A DNA stretch of 64,000 nucleotides. Origin: Ischnura elegans. Its lineage: Eukaryota > Arthropoda > Insecta > Odonata > Coenagrionidae. Location: assembly GCF_921293095.1 (NCBI RefSeq), contig NC_060254.1, positions 55,350,069 to 55,414,068 on the forward strand, in the 5' to 3' direction. Every line of letters begins with the position of its first letter. Position 1 is the first letter of the stretch. The translations under genes were made by a program, and so were the position numbers. Below, one piece after another: positions 10,830 to 20,459 of the stretch. The notes beneath the pieces are model-generated. The model searched no databases. It saw nothing but the letters and a program-made list of their open reading frames with translations, and had not been told where the DNA came from.

Positions 10830-11174
10830 GGATTTAAGTTTACTTTTGCTGTTGGTGACGATCACAATGCTCAAGGTTCCTATTGGCTTACTATTTGCTT
10901 TGCAAGGATTCCTAATAATGTTACAATGAATATTGGTGGCTTGGAGAGTTTTCCCTCATCAGATGTTTTGTGTTTTAAAACTATTCAAATGAGTAATTTT
11001 CAATCTTATCAGAAGGAGCAATGTACTACTGTTTCTTCGAATGTGTTAACTTCTAAGAGGTGTATGAAGTTTAAACCTGAAGATCGTTTAATTGTATTTT
11101 GTAAAAGCAATTTGACTCCAGATTCTGCTTCCATTGGTGTGTTTGGTGATGTACAATTTTATGTTAAAGGTTAA
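10830..11174 (+). pseudogene. Possible jelly-roll capsid C-terminal fragment
   Basis: An open plus-strand stretch of about 115 codons reads FKFTFAVGDDHNAQGSYWL and continues to a terminal FGDVQFYVKG before a stop. Alternating beta-type residues and the terminal strand resemble the end of a viral jelly-roll capsid, but this is judged by eye. Its first roughly 80 bp are repeated at 11,308-11,398, where the upstream part of the gene is present instead. The two pieces therefore look like halves of one gene split and partly duplicated. Confidence 0.35.
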
Positions 11175-11220
11175 TAATAATGTATAATATTATATCATTC
11201 TTTCATTTCCATGCGCATAG

Positions 11221-11398
11221 CGTGCTGTAAAGGATTGTACTGTGTTGAAGGCTAATCATTCTGGAGCTGTTAACGTGTGGGTGGCTGATACCATTGGAAC
11301 TCTTTTTGGATTTAAGTTTACTTTTGCTGTTGGTAACGATCACAATGCTCAAGGTTCCTATTGGCTTACTATTTGCTTTGCAAGGATTCCTAATAATG
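11221..11398 (+). pseudogene. Upstream part of the same split plus-strand gene
   Basis: This fragment reads HSGAVNVWVADTIGTLFGFK and then the shared FTFAVGNDHNAQGSYWL segment. It ends at 11,398, where minus-strand capsid sequence begins. The overlap with the fragment at 10,830 is nearly identical, consistent with a local rearrangement. Confidence 0.35.
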
Positions 11399-11789
11399 AA
11401 AACGGCCTTCTCGACCAAAGCCGCCGTAAAGGACGAATCTGGTGGAGCAGGTTGCGTCGTGCCGCTCACCAAATCGTTTGCAAAATTCTTTGCCACTTGA
11501 TCACTGTCTTTATCATAAAAGTCAAATTCTTCAACAGAGGCACTCAATTGTTTCACATTCACATTTCTAATCATAAAACGACTATACTGCTCACAAAATC
11601 CTTTCAAAGCGTTAGGGGTCAAAAAAACAAACGTGCCCAGTCTAACCGTCGCAACTCCGTCTGTCATGTGTCGTTTACGAGATAAACATGAAAATTATCC
11701 TGTACAAAATTGTGACCAACATGTTTCACACGAAGCATTTTGTAAGGGCGTACATAACGTGTATTACGACGCAAACGCATCTTCTTCAT
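11395..11789 (-). pseudogene. Second CRESS-type capsid gene, frameshifted
   Basis: It starts at an ATG overlapping the last codons of the downstream-reading Rep (11,764) and opens with a basic segment (MRLRRNTRYVRPYK) as in the capsid at 7,865-8,311. After about 38 codons the frame closes (VYLVNDT, stop). The homologous body continues in another frame as GTFVFLTPNALKGFCEQYSR and RFMIRNVNVKQL. The gene is cut at 11,395 by plus-strand sequence. The Rep-then-capsid order on one strand, with overlap, repeats that of the first copy, which supports both assignments. Confidence 0.55.
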
Positions 11790-12972
11790 CCGACGACGAA
11801 ATTATAATTTCCTCATGCGAAGATTCCTCGACACACGTCTCCTCCTTCGGTATAAGACAGACCTCTTGTTCCCAGTAAGGCGTCTCCACGTAAACAAATT
11901 CCAAGCGGTTCCGTAACGCTTCATCGTCGATAATGTTAAAACTGGATACAAAAATAATTATTCCCGTAAATTTAATAAGACGTCCAGCTTCACACTTCAC
12001 TGGAGCGGTAAAATCTTTGTCTTCCAACAGTCTCTTTAACATAGAACTCACATGAAACTTATAATCAAACTCTTCGAAAAGGATTACTTTATGAAAATTT
12101 GGCAACAAACCCTGGTATGCAAATTTCCCTACATCAGGATAATAAACGTATAGCATCATATCACGCCCTAATAAACTCTCAATGAAACAAGACTTTCCAA
12201 CATTGCTTTCGCCCCATAAATACAACTGTTTCTTTTTATGGCGTCTGTCCTTAATGGTTTTGTTAAACCATACGGCACACTCCATTGCCCATCCAAAATA
12301 CGCTTTATCTACTCCACGGAAACAACTGGGATTGCCAAGCTTATTTCTATACTCCCTATGATAACTCTGAAGGAATTTATATACATTTTTATGTTCTACC
12401 ACGAAAGGGTGACAAAATGAAAAACTATCTGTTTCCTCGGCCCGTTTCGCTACACGATAATTGAAATTCATTTTACTTATAGAAATGTTTGTTAACAGAT
12501 CCGTATCCTCCTTGCTGATATACTTCAGGCAATTCCTCTCCGAACGGCAAGTTTGCACATCCAAATCAATACAAGGGAAGTAAGACTCACAAGCTTCTCT
12601 CAACTCAGTTAACAACCAAGGAGACTTGAAGCGCAAATAACAATGGATATGCTTGTACACTTTTAAAGCAAAACGACTCACTTCCAACGCCACACAATAA
12701 CTGACTAAGTCAGAGTGAAGAAATGAAACCTCGTTTCCGAACAACGCCTGCACACGGTACAGAAATTTGAAAATTCTCAATGTTGCTTGTTCTAATATTG
12801 TACATCCTAGTTGCACCGGTTTATTTAACAATACATCGGTCTTTTCAAATTCACAAAAGTACTTATCCTCCACCATGATATAATTTAGACAACCCTGAGT
12901 GAGAATCTCTTCGACTTGACCCATTTCATCAATAACTTTCTCTTTCGGAATGAGGCATTTGTCCTGTTTCAA
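11764..12972 (-). CDS. Rep protein: HUH endonuclease + SF3 helicase, fused behind a PolB-like fragment
   Basis: A 402-codon uninterrupted frame. Residues 108-110 (HIH) are the HUH metal-binding motif and 151-154 (YISK) the nicking-tyrosine motif. Walker A is GESNVGKS (254-261), Walker B ILFEEFD (297-303), motif C about 339-346, and a basic RNR at 354-356 could hold an arginine finger. The tail is acidic and Ser-rich. This is the rolling-circle or rolling-hairpin initiator architecture of CRESS-DNA viruses and parvovirus relatives. Residues about 28-95 instead resemble the palm of polymerase B in this window (LLNKPVQLG aligns with MNKPIYIG, and DLVSY with the catalytic DTDSY but lacking the second Asp). 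The first 20 residues derive from the tail of another Rep copy. HUH motif 1 is not evident, so the frame may be a fossil chimera that happens to stay open. Confidence 0.65.
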   Translation of the reverse strand: MKQDKCLIPKEKVIDEMGQVEEILTQGCLNYIMVEDKYFCEFEKTDVLLNKPVQLGCTILEQATLRIFKFLYRVQALFGNEVSFLHSDLVSYCVALEVSRFALKVYKHIHCYLRFKSPWLLTELREACESYFPCIDLDVQTCRSERNCLKYISKEDTDLLTNISISKMNFNYRVAKRAEETDSFSFCHPFVVEHKNVYKFLQSYHREYRNKLGNPSCFRGVDKAYFGWAMECAVWFNKTIKDRRHKKKQLYLWGESNVGKSCFIESLLGRDMMLYVYYPDVGKFAYQGLLPNFHKVILFEEFDYKFHVSSMLKRLLEDKDFTAPVKCEAGRLIKFTGIIIFVSSFNIIDDEALRNRLEFVYVETPYWEQEVCLIPKEETCVEESSHEEIIISSSDEEDAFAS

Positions 12973-13196
12973 ATACTGCGACTCCGCGTAAACAAACTGG
13001 AGACGGTTGCGAAGCGCCTAGCATCGTCTATGGTGTTGAAATTAGAAAGAAAGATAATTAAGCATGCAAATTTGATCAACCGCCCGGCTTCACATTTAAC
13101 AGGACCCGTAAACTCTTTACCCTCTAATAAACGCTTTAACATGGAAGAAACATGAATTTTAAAATTAAATTCTTTTTTTCTTACGGCTACGGTCAA
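12969..13196 (-). pseudogene. Rep helicase C-terminal fragment
   Basis: This fragment matches the region between Walker B and the C-terminus of the adjacent Rep (VSSMLKRLLEG, PVKCEAGRLIKF, IIFLSNFNTIDD). A frameshift near its end throws the final part into the frame that becomes the N-terminus of the 11,764-12,972 ORF, so two Rep copies are joined head to tail. Confidence 0.65.
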
Positions 13197-13377
13197 CTAT
13201 AGACTTATAAAGTTGCCCCCTCCATGTGCAACTGTAGCCGATAAAAACACCGTTCACACGTCTCTGGTTCATAGGAATCGGTATCCTCTTCTTCCTCAAC
13301 ATCCTACTGTAAACCTTATAAAACATCCACCTCGAGCAGACCCATAATGCGTCTTCAGTACTCACTATGTCCCACAA
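13165..13377 (-). pseudogene. Zinc-protein N-terminal fragment
   Basis: It contains STEDALWVCSRWMFYKVYSR and LRKKRIPIP, the family N-terminus, then loses frame before the first Cys pair. It sits upstream of the Rep fragment, repeating the zinc-then-Rep order seen at 8.2-9.4 kb. Confidence 0.55.
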
Positions 13378-13399
13378 AAAAGAGCTTTTTTTAATATCG

Positions 13400-14022
13400 A
13401 AGCAAAAACTAACAGTTTTAGGAAAAAATCACATTTTATCGAATTTAAGAAAAAATATAAAAAATAAAGACATTAAAAATAAGTTTAACATGATATTAAA
13501 ACTTGAAAAAAAATTTAACTAAGAAAAATTACACCCCTAAAAATCCATTTGAAACCCCACAAAAAGATGTTATAATTTTTTTTGTTTTCGCTTTCTTCAC
13601 CCGAGGATCCCTACACACCTTCTTTTTCCCCGGAGTCTCAACATCATCAATCGTGAGTCTTTTCACAGCCGATTTAATAACAGATGTAGAATTAGAGTGG
13701 GCTCCCTCACTTTGAATAACTGGCATATGAAGAACTTGCGGCTCAGAGGACGCAGGCGAATGTGTGGATGATGATGGAATCCACTGCACCTCGTCCTGCG
13801 ATGGACTCGGAGACCGGATGATAATAATGGAAGGAGATCTTGGTGGTGGAGTTGCAGGCTCTAATGATGATGGAGGTGACGGTGAACAGAGGCCTTCAGT
13901 TTCAGGCGGTGGCGATGCAGGTGACTCAGCTGCAAGCTGCGGTGTTGATGCAAGAGGTCGAGTTTCTGGTGTTGGTTATGTGGGGGGTTGTGCTGCAAGC
14001 AGGGATGATGATGGGCACGGAA
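13400..14022 (-). pseudogene. C-terminal fragment of the proline-rich zinc protein
   Basis: The coding part (13,529-14,022) is homologous to the C-terminal third of the intact gene at 48,006-49,166: SLLAAQPPT, then CSPSPPSS, VQWIPSS, SEPQVL, SVIKS..KRL.IDDV and KKKVCRDPR. It carries one in-frame TAA right after AAQPPT. The AT-rich flank 13,400-13,528 matches the 3' flank of the intact gene (about 47,880-48,030), so this is a genuine copy. It is cut at 14,022 by the end of an inverted-repeat block (next entry). Confidence 0.7.
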
Positions 14023-14044
14023 AGTAGAGACAGGAAAGGGATTC

Positions 14045-14205
14045 CATGACACTTCCGGCCGGCCGCCATCTTGGAATAATGCAACCAATGAAATGCGAGT
14101 ACGTCACCAACTCGATGACGTCACCAACTTGATGACGACATAAAAACACGCTAAATCACGATTGCATTATTCCAAGACGACAGCCGGCCGGAAAATGAGC
14201 AAGGA
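14045..14205. promoter_or_regulatory. Inverted-repeat hairpin with YY1/ETS-like and CRE-like motifs
   Basis: About 30 bp at 14,052-14,083 (TTCCGGCCGG..GCCATCTTGG through AATAATGC) recur inverted at 14,162-14,195 (GCATTATTCCAAG through GCCGGCCGGAA), giving a stem with a roughly 80-base loop. The loop holds TGACGTCA-type sites. ACTTCCGG fits ETS-family and GCCGCCATCTTGG fits YY1/Pho-type consensus sites. A terminal hairpin could serve replication or expression; function is inferred. Confidence 0.5.
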
Positions 14206-14410
14206 ACCCCTTTCCTGGCGTCTACTTTGTCGACCAAAAACCTAAGTACATAAGAATAGTGTAATACACAACCAAATCTTAATGGAGAGAAGAATGGAGA
14301 AAACAAATAAATGTAAGAAACGAAATAAGAGGACAGGGAACAATGTAACTGGAAATACTTGATGACGACACCAACTTGATGACGTCACCAACTTGATGAC
14401 GTCATTAAAA
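14115..14410. promoter_or_regulatory. Array of CRE-like TGACGTCA sites
   Basis: Several copies of a CAACTTGATGACGTCA word occur in tandem within two larger repeat units (about 14,115-14,355 and 14,360-14,530), both followed by ACTCGCTA.AT.ACGATTGCATTA. The palindrome TGACGTCA is the CREB/ATF consensus. The same arrays recur at 20,690-20,960, and two TGACGTCA sites (41,799 and 41,811) lie in the right terminus. Confidence 0.55.
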
Positions 14411-15168
14411 ACTCGCTACATTACGATTGCATTATAGCAAAAACCTAAGTACATAAGAATAGTGCAATACACAACCAAATTGAAATGGAGAGATGAATGG
14501 AGAAAACAAAAAATTTTAAAAAACAAATTGTGAGGTCTCGGAACAGTGTAAATGGAAAGGTTAAGGGAATTACGATATGAAAGCGAATTGTGAGAAAGGG
14601 CAAAACGGGTTACTCACGGTTTACTCTCTCTCATCGCCGTCAACTCTCGCAGGTTGAGTTAGGGCGTTTTCCGGATAGAGTTGATGCAATGGGTTGACGA
14701 AATTCAGGCGCTCACCTTGGAAATTCTCCGAGATCCGTGTGGGGAGGAAAGTAAGGGCGTTGTCCGGAAAGACGAGAGTTCCCTACCACTTTTCCCCCTC
14801 ACGAATTCTCATCGAGCGACGCCGGATGTTACTCGTGTGTCTGCTGAGACTCGACTGTCACTTTTACCCGCTCGCTCTCTATGAAGACCCCCTTCGCCTC
14901 GCAGTGCGCATGCGTGGAAATTTTATAACCTGTGGAAAAAAATGGTGCTGTTCCATGTCCAACCCGGGAGGTAGCACCGAGGACTCGTTATCCCCTATAT
15001 TTAACGTGGCGGATTCCCCCTCGGAATGAGACATTTCCTCGAGGCACATCTCCACCTGAGGGAAAAATGACTGGGGAAGGAATGGTAAGGGATTGGAGAA
15101 GGAGCGATAAAGGGAGGTAATAGGTAAAAAGGGAGAAAATGAAAAGAAAGGGATTTGGCGGGGCAGTC

Positions 15169-15735
15169 CTACTCATTTTCTCCCTCCTCCAGCTCCTCCA
15201 GATCCCTCAGCTCCTCCTCTTCATCTTCATCCCCTCTCTCCTCCTCTTCACTCTCTGGACCATCCGTGTCCGCGATGAACGAGGGAGGTGATGATGATGC
15301 ACGATCATCCTCGTCTGAGCTTAATTCCACCGTGCTAGCAATGGAATTAAACTCAGACGAGGACACCGTCTCCTCGCTAAATTGTGACACCGTATCCATT
15401 TCATCCTCATGAGTATAGATACTGGCTCCGAGGGCATTGTCGGGCACATGTAACCGGCAACCCGGACAGTCTCGCGCAGCCCTCCTAATGCAGCGAACAG
15501 GACGCTCGCATACATCGCAACGCGGTACTCCCGGGTTTTACGATGATGATTTGTGCACCGTGTGCGTCATGTACAGTCCTTCCATCTGGACCTGTAGTCT
15601 CTGGAAACACCTCTCACATATCCTAGCCAACCTGCTGTTGTTGTTGACAAAGATACGCCTCTTCCTCAGGATTCTTGTGTGTATGACTCACACGATGTAC
15701 CTTAGGCACGCCCAAAGAGGTTCGTTACGGTCCAT
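15169..15735 (-). pseudogene. Acidic zinc protein, duplicated copy with a stop
   Basis: This copy is almost identical to the intact 188-codon gene at 21,635-22,201, displaced by 6,466 bp. A single substitution turns the codon for Tyr66 into TAA (15,538-15,540), between the two Cys-pair regions. The acidic tail remains open downstream. Because the rest is near-identical, the stop is recent. Confidence 0.75.
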
Positions 15736-15765
15736 TTTTCAGAGTTGACTGAGAATTGTTAATAT

Positions 15766-16715
15766 TGTGACGGAACACGACATCACATATAGGGTAGGAA
15801 GGAGATCGAGCAAAGGAATGATCACGCCAGAGAAATCATTCTTTAACATATTACACATATATTTTCACCTTCCAAAAAAAACACACAAAAATACCCTGAT
15901 GATAATGATTACAATGAAACAATATATTTTTACCCTCCAAAAACACACAAAAAATACCCTGATGATGATGATTACAATGAAACAATATATTTTACTTTCC
16001 AAAAACACACAAAAAATACCCTGATGAGAATGATACTACTTTTCTTTCACGAACAGTACTTGAAAATTAAAACTAATTGAATCTTGAATGACAGTGAGAG
16101 ATTATTGCAAATGAGTTCTTCTTCATAACACGAAGAAAATATGAGAGCATTTATCGCGCACTTGGGGAACACTTTCACGTAGGATTGGAAAGTTTCACTT
16201 TGGGAAAAAAAGGACTGGGGCGTGGTGTGCTTACGCTTCCGTTTTTCCGGTGAGGATAACTTGTAGAGGAACTCTGCAAGAACAAACATCTACTTGCGTT
16301 TGTTCATTCGTGGCAAGTCCTCTTTTCTTCCGCTCAAACCGGCGTCGACGTCATCCACTGCCAAAATGGCCCTTTCCCACTTTCCTTCCTATTGTAGGTG
16401 TTCTCTCCTCTGCGTCCGCGACCAACTGGGCATGAATCACCCTGCATTGCTCATTCACAACTCACTGTCTCACTTTTTCTCCCTCTCGTCACCTGGGGAC
16501 GTTTCCCTATATATCCGTCGTCACCTACCCATAATCCCAACCACTTGACGTCGTCTGCACTCGGCACTGGCAGAGCCGACGTAGTGGCCACTATTTGAAC
16601 TAAGCGAACAACATACACAAAATTTTTTAATGCAATGATGAATGAATCAAATATTGCTACAGAACATATTCTTTTATTTTATTTCTTTTTTTTATCCCCT
16701 GCTCGAGTCATCACA
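15766..16715 (-). mobile_element. Ty3/gypsy 3' LTR
   Basis: A 950-bp unit starting TGTGATGACTCGAG on the minus strand and ending at 15,766 (plus-strand TGTGACGGAACAC...GAGTCATCACA). It is preceded on the plus strand by ATAT (15,762-15,765). Immediately upstream on the minus strand is a G-rich run (plus-strand CCCCCC at 16,718-16,723) acting as a polypurine tract, and then the integrase gene. It contains three tandem units of about 55 bp (ACACACAAAAAATACCCTGATG, within 15,866-16,030). A 950-bp copy with the same ends lies at 22,232-23,181. Confidence 0.8.
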
Positions 16716-16850
16716 TAGCCCCCCAGCGTGAATGAATTTCTTTTCCGGGGTGATACGGTCCGGATGAGAAATGAGTTCACGCTTACGTGAGCAAAGAAAA
16801 AAAGAAATTGCCAATTTGGCAAGAAAAAAAAATAATATAGAAAAACATTA

Positions 16851-17712
16851 TTATTGTCTGTACGGTATTAACGAATACGCATTAAAGATTCCTTGAGATG
16901 AGCCTTCTTCATCAACAAGGGAATACGCGTTTGAACCAACAAGACCGGCGATCCGGAACGGACCCGAAAATAAATGAAAAAACTTATGAAATAAGCCATG
17001 TTTGGCGTCGGACACCTTGGGAGTCCTTAATAGAACCAGGTCATTCACGCAGAAGGGAGGATAGGTCCCTCTTTGATAGATTTTTCTACGATTCCCGGCT
17101 TTCTTAATGTTTTGAGCAGCGAAGCGAATAATGAAGTCCTTACCAAGAGGACAATCTTCAGGAACAAACAACCCGTCCGGAAATCTATTTTGGGGTTTAT
17201 GACCAAAATGTGCCTCAATAGGAGTTAACTGGGTCGACTCTTGTACAACCTCGTTGAACCACTGATTCACAAATGGTAAAATTTCCGTCCAACTACGGTG
17301 TGCTCGGCTACAATAAACACGCAACACACGAGAAAGTTCTTTCATCGATCTTTCGCTGGGATTAGATTGAGGATGGCGAATTGACGAATATATGGGTTTT
17401 ATACCTAACTTAGACAATTCAATCTTCCACACTTCACTAGTGAACATGGTTCCGTGGTCTGATAATATCATAACAGGGACACCGCATAAAGGGAAGAATT
17501 TATTTTTTAGACAGTCTAAACAATTTTTTCCTTTTGGTTTATTCAGAGCATACACTTGTATGAATTTTGAGAATACGTCAATACAGACAAACACATACCG
17601 ATTACCACCTTTAGCTTTCGGTAGTGGCCCATAAATATCAACAGCTACATTCTTTAAAGTTTTACCGGCAGTTCGGTCTAGCTTTAGTTTTAGTACATGA
17701 ACACATTAATAT
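16851..17712 (-). pseudogene. Ty3/gypsy retrotransposon integrase fragment
   Basis: This is a retroviral-type integrase core. The first Asp is in AVDIYGPLPKA (about 17,635), which lies upstream of any ATG. The second Asp is in ILSDHGTMFTS and the Glu in NPSERSMKEL, giving the D,D,E triad, followed by a C-terminal DNA-binding part (LFSGPFRI.GLVGSNAYSL). Gag, protease and reverse transcriptase are absent: the element breaks near 17,712, where the 3-kb repeat block begins. Only about 136 bp separate the stop from the LTR, so there is no env gene. Confidence 0.8.
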
Positions 17713-18390
17713 TATTTTGCTTCTTAATTTCAAAGATTTCAATGTCCTCACGCAGCATCGTCGTCAGTTGTTAAATGACACAATGACACAATTCCACAAC
17801 GAGGGCAGCACTGAGTTACGATGGTAACTTTTAGACGTGTAAACGTTCAGTAGTCGCGATCAACGTCGGTACGTTTGTAGTGTAAACGGGGCTCGAGATG
17901 ATCCGACCCCCTCGGCTGAGCCGTGGCAACGCCTCTACACGGCAAGATCAGCCGTCAGGATGGCTGATCCTAAGGCGCTGAGCCGGGCGTGTAGAGCAGG
18001 CATTACGAAGACTTTTCTTTTAAGTTATAGAAGGTAGCGCGTAAATGAGCTCTAGGTTCGTGAGGCGGAGGAGGAAAGATTTTGTCAGAAATCAGCAATT
18101 GTAATAAAAGAAAAAATTGCTGATTACCATTCAGCGAATCCTTGACTTTTAAGATTTCCCGCGTTTATGACAATTGAAAGTGGACCAGTATAAAACATGA
18201 AAGTAATGGATTTCGAGAAATCTATTAAGACCTCTTTAACAGTACATTAGCTCGTATAAATTAATGTCAAAATCCATCGCTGGGACCTTTGGGTTGGGAT
18301 GATGGATGCGTGAATGGAGGCCTGGGGTGAGTGGGGGCCAGAGTTGGAGGCCCTGGGTGACGTGACATGGTGCGGGGGAGTCGCACGCCC

Positions 18391-18633
18391 CTACACAGAC
18401 AAAGGGGGCAGTGGGCAACGTGGAATCAGCCGAGGAACATCTATCCTGTGATGGGAACCTTTCATTTGATAGTATAGTCCACTACCTTTCTTCACGCGTT
18501 TAAATTTCTTTGAAGTAACCACCCTTGAACAAATCGTTTTGTTCGACGCGAGTTTAGTATCCAGCATCCATGAATGCACGAATGAACGCCGATATGAGTA
18601 GTGTAAAAATTGGGATACTGGGATAGTCGCCAT
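18391..18633 (-). CDS. Hypothetical 80-codon ORF conserved in the 3-kb repeat
   Basis: Open in both repeat copies (partner 45,966-46,208) with few changes, ending PPLSV before the stop. The middle is basic (SKKFKRVKKGSG). It has no recognised family and could be an exon; no ATG-proximal signal is visible. High DNA identity between the copies makes conservation weak evidence. Confidence 0.25.
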   Translation of the reverse strand: MATIPVSQFLHYSYRRSFVHSWMLDTKLASNKTICSRVVTSKKFKRVKKGSGLYYQMKGSHHRIDVPRLIPRCPLPPLSV

Positions 18634-18965
18634 CTTGGATTCTCCGCCATCTTGAATTTTTCGTCGAAGGTGCTGCCATCTGGTAAAACAAATGAATATC
18701 GAAAATGAAAACGTCTCGTGGAAGAACTGAGGATACTGGGACAGCCACCATCTTGGTGATGATGGTCTGAGGGTGTAGAGGTCAAGTGATAAATTAAAAG
18801 AATGGAAAGCAATAACTATTTATTTTCAGAATACCAATAAAATTCACAAGTCTGCGTTGCAAAATCTCTCACATCCTTAAAAATTTTATTTCCCCCTCAA
18901 ACTTCTTGCTGCGTTGGCCATGCTCGCACATTTGGAACACTTAATTTTTTAAGCACCACTCGCGA

Positions 18966-19375
18966 CTACTTAGAGGATGAGTAAATGTAGTGGCATTCAT
19001 TTTGAGGGTATCTGCTGTATTCTCCGGTCTGGGAATTATTATTCATGGAAAAAGTATATATGAAATGCGTTTCCCACAGGCTTACGTAGTACGAGACTTG
19101 AATTGGCAGACAACAGAATGGAACAGATATCTGTGGTGAACCTCTTTGGGTAAAGAGTTTAATGAAATTATGGGGAATCTGCTCATCAATAAAACGGGAT
19201 GGGATAGGGAGGGATCGACAAAGGTTTCTCAGTGATGAATCTTCTACTGGGTGAACTTCATAAATGGAATGCACAAGAGACTTAATCGAAAGCATTTTCA
19301 AACTCAGTGGGGTAAACTTCACTTTAGCCGGCCTGCACTCTGTGAGTATCTTGCTCACAAATGCGTTGAATTTAT
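18966..19375 (-). CDS. SOCS-box-like ORF/exon, unit 1
   Basis: The open frame carries CRPAKVKFTPLSLKMLSIKS followed by LPIP and IPHNFIKLF, an order reminiscent of a SOCS box (BC-box helix, then LPLP and a final hydrophobic helix) that recruits elongin and Cullin-5. The BC-box cysteine position is Ser, so binding is doubtful. The frame has no good ATG. In the partner copy at 46.6-46.9 kb the exon start is preceded by TTATTTCAG, a good splice acceptor; here that AG is AT. This suggests a terminal exon of a spliced gene. Assignment is speculative. Confidence 0.3.
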
Positions 19376-19712
19376 GAAATAAGTGAGGAAAGAGAAATGA
19401 ATTAAATTGTTTTTCAAACTTTTATTTCTCCATATTCCCACTTATTTTCCTCTCTTTCCAATGGGGATACTGGGACAGCCACCATCGTGGTGATGATGGT
19501 CTGAGGGTGTAGAGGTTAAGTGATAAATTAAAAGAATGGATAACAATAATTATTTATTTTCATAATATCAATACAATTCTTCAGTCTGCGTTGTGGCATC
19601 TCTCACATCCTTATGTATTTTATTTTCCCACGAAATTTCATGCGGTGTTGTCCATAGTGGAACTTTTTAGAAAATTGTATATTTATGTACGTTTCTTCGA
19701 TTCCTCGACAAT

Positions 19713-20104
19713 TTATAACAGGCATTCATAATGGGGATATAAGTCTAGACCAGTCTGCGAATAATTATTCATGGAAAAAGTATAAATGAAATAACTTTCC
19801 CACAAGTGTTGGTAATATGAGAAACTCATTGGAAGGCAACAGTATTGTACCAATATTTGCGGAGGACCATCTTGAGAATACAGAGACATGAGTATTTGGG
19901 AAAATTTTTTGTCAAAAAATCTGAAGAGGATGGGAAGGATTTGGCAAAGGTTCTCTATCCTTGGTAATGAATCTTCTTTGCGAAATTTATGAATGCGCCG
20001 CACAACAGAGTTGACCGAAAGCAACTGCAAATTAAGTGGGCTAAACTTCACCATAGCTGGCCTGCACAATGTGGTCGTCGTATTCACAAATGTGTTCAAT
20101 TTCT
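19713..20104 (-). CDS. SOCS-box-like ORF/exon, unit 2
   Basis: A paralogue of unit 1 within the same tandem array: LCRPAMVKFSPLNLQLLSVN, LPI and FSQILMSLY align with unit 1, and both share WE..FIYTFSMNN. The start is preceded by a splice-acceptor-like TTATTTCAG. Each unit of about 735 bp has a GATACTGGGACAGCCACCAT header (18,730 and 19,465), so the array arose by tandem duplication and diverged. Function is unproven. Confidence 0.3.
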
Positions 20105-20459
20105 GAAATAATCAGCGGAAAAAGAGGAATATGAGTAGGAATTTGAAGGAATAAAAGTTCAACAAAAAATATTGAATTTATCATATATTTAAAAAAAAAA
20201 TTATGAAAAAAGAGGAACAGAAAAACAATGAACATCGAAACTAAATTAAAACAAAATCAAATAAAATGAAAAATATTCACAAATCTCACAAAAAAATCGA
20301 AATAAAAACTATCAGTTTTAGGAACAAATCATATATTTAGGAATTTAAGAAATAATATAAAAATTAAAGACAATAAAAATAATTGTATCATGATATTAAA
20401 AAATATGAAAAAACAAAAAATATTAACTGAAAAAACTACTCCCAAAACAACATGAATCC

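Larger units (their letters stand above)
14023..15060. repeat. Terminal inverted repeat of the A-type element, extra left copy
   Basis: This block matches 20,690-21,526 (direct, nearly identical) and, inverted and more diverged, the right end of element A at 40,840-41,934. Matching landmarks in order from the outer end are AGTAGAGACAGG, the ACTTCCGGCCGGCC / GCCATCTTGG motif, TGACGTCA repeats, a GGTTACTCACG word, CAGTGCGCATGCG, and a GGTGCTGTTCCATGTCCAAC word. It is therefore an element terminus of about 1 kb. It lies beside a truncated proline-rich gene fragment, so the terminus appears inserted into, or recombined with, B-type sequence. Confidence 0.75.

Noticed and set aside
13764..14088. 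Gly/Asp-rich plus-strand and His-rich minus-strand ORFs
   Set aside because: They are alternative frames of the proline-rich gene fragment; the homologous frame is the one matching 48,006-49,166, interrupted by a TAA.
15155..15412. Ser-rich plus-strand ORF (and copy at 21,621-21,878)
   Set aside because: It is the complement of the acidic Glu/Asp/Ser tail of the minus-strand zinc protein, so low-complexity coding keeps both strands open.
16047..16598. Several short ORFs inside 15.8-16.7 kb and their copies at 22.2-23.1 kb
   Set aside because: They lie entirely within the LTR and are conserved only because the LTR is duplicated.
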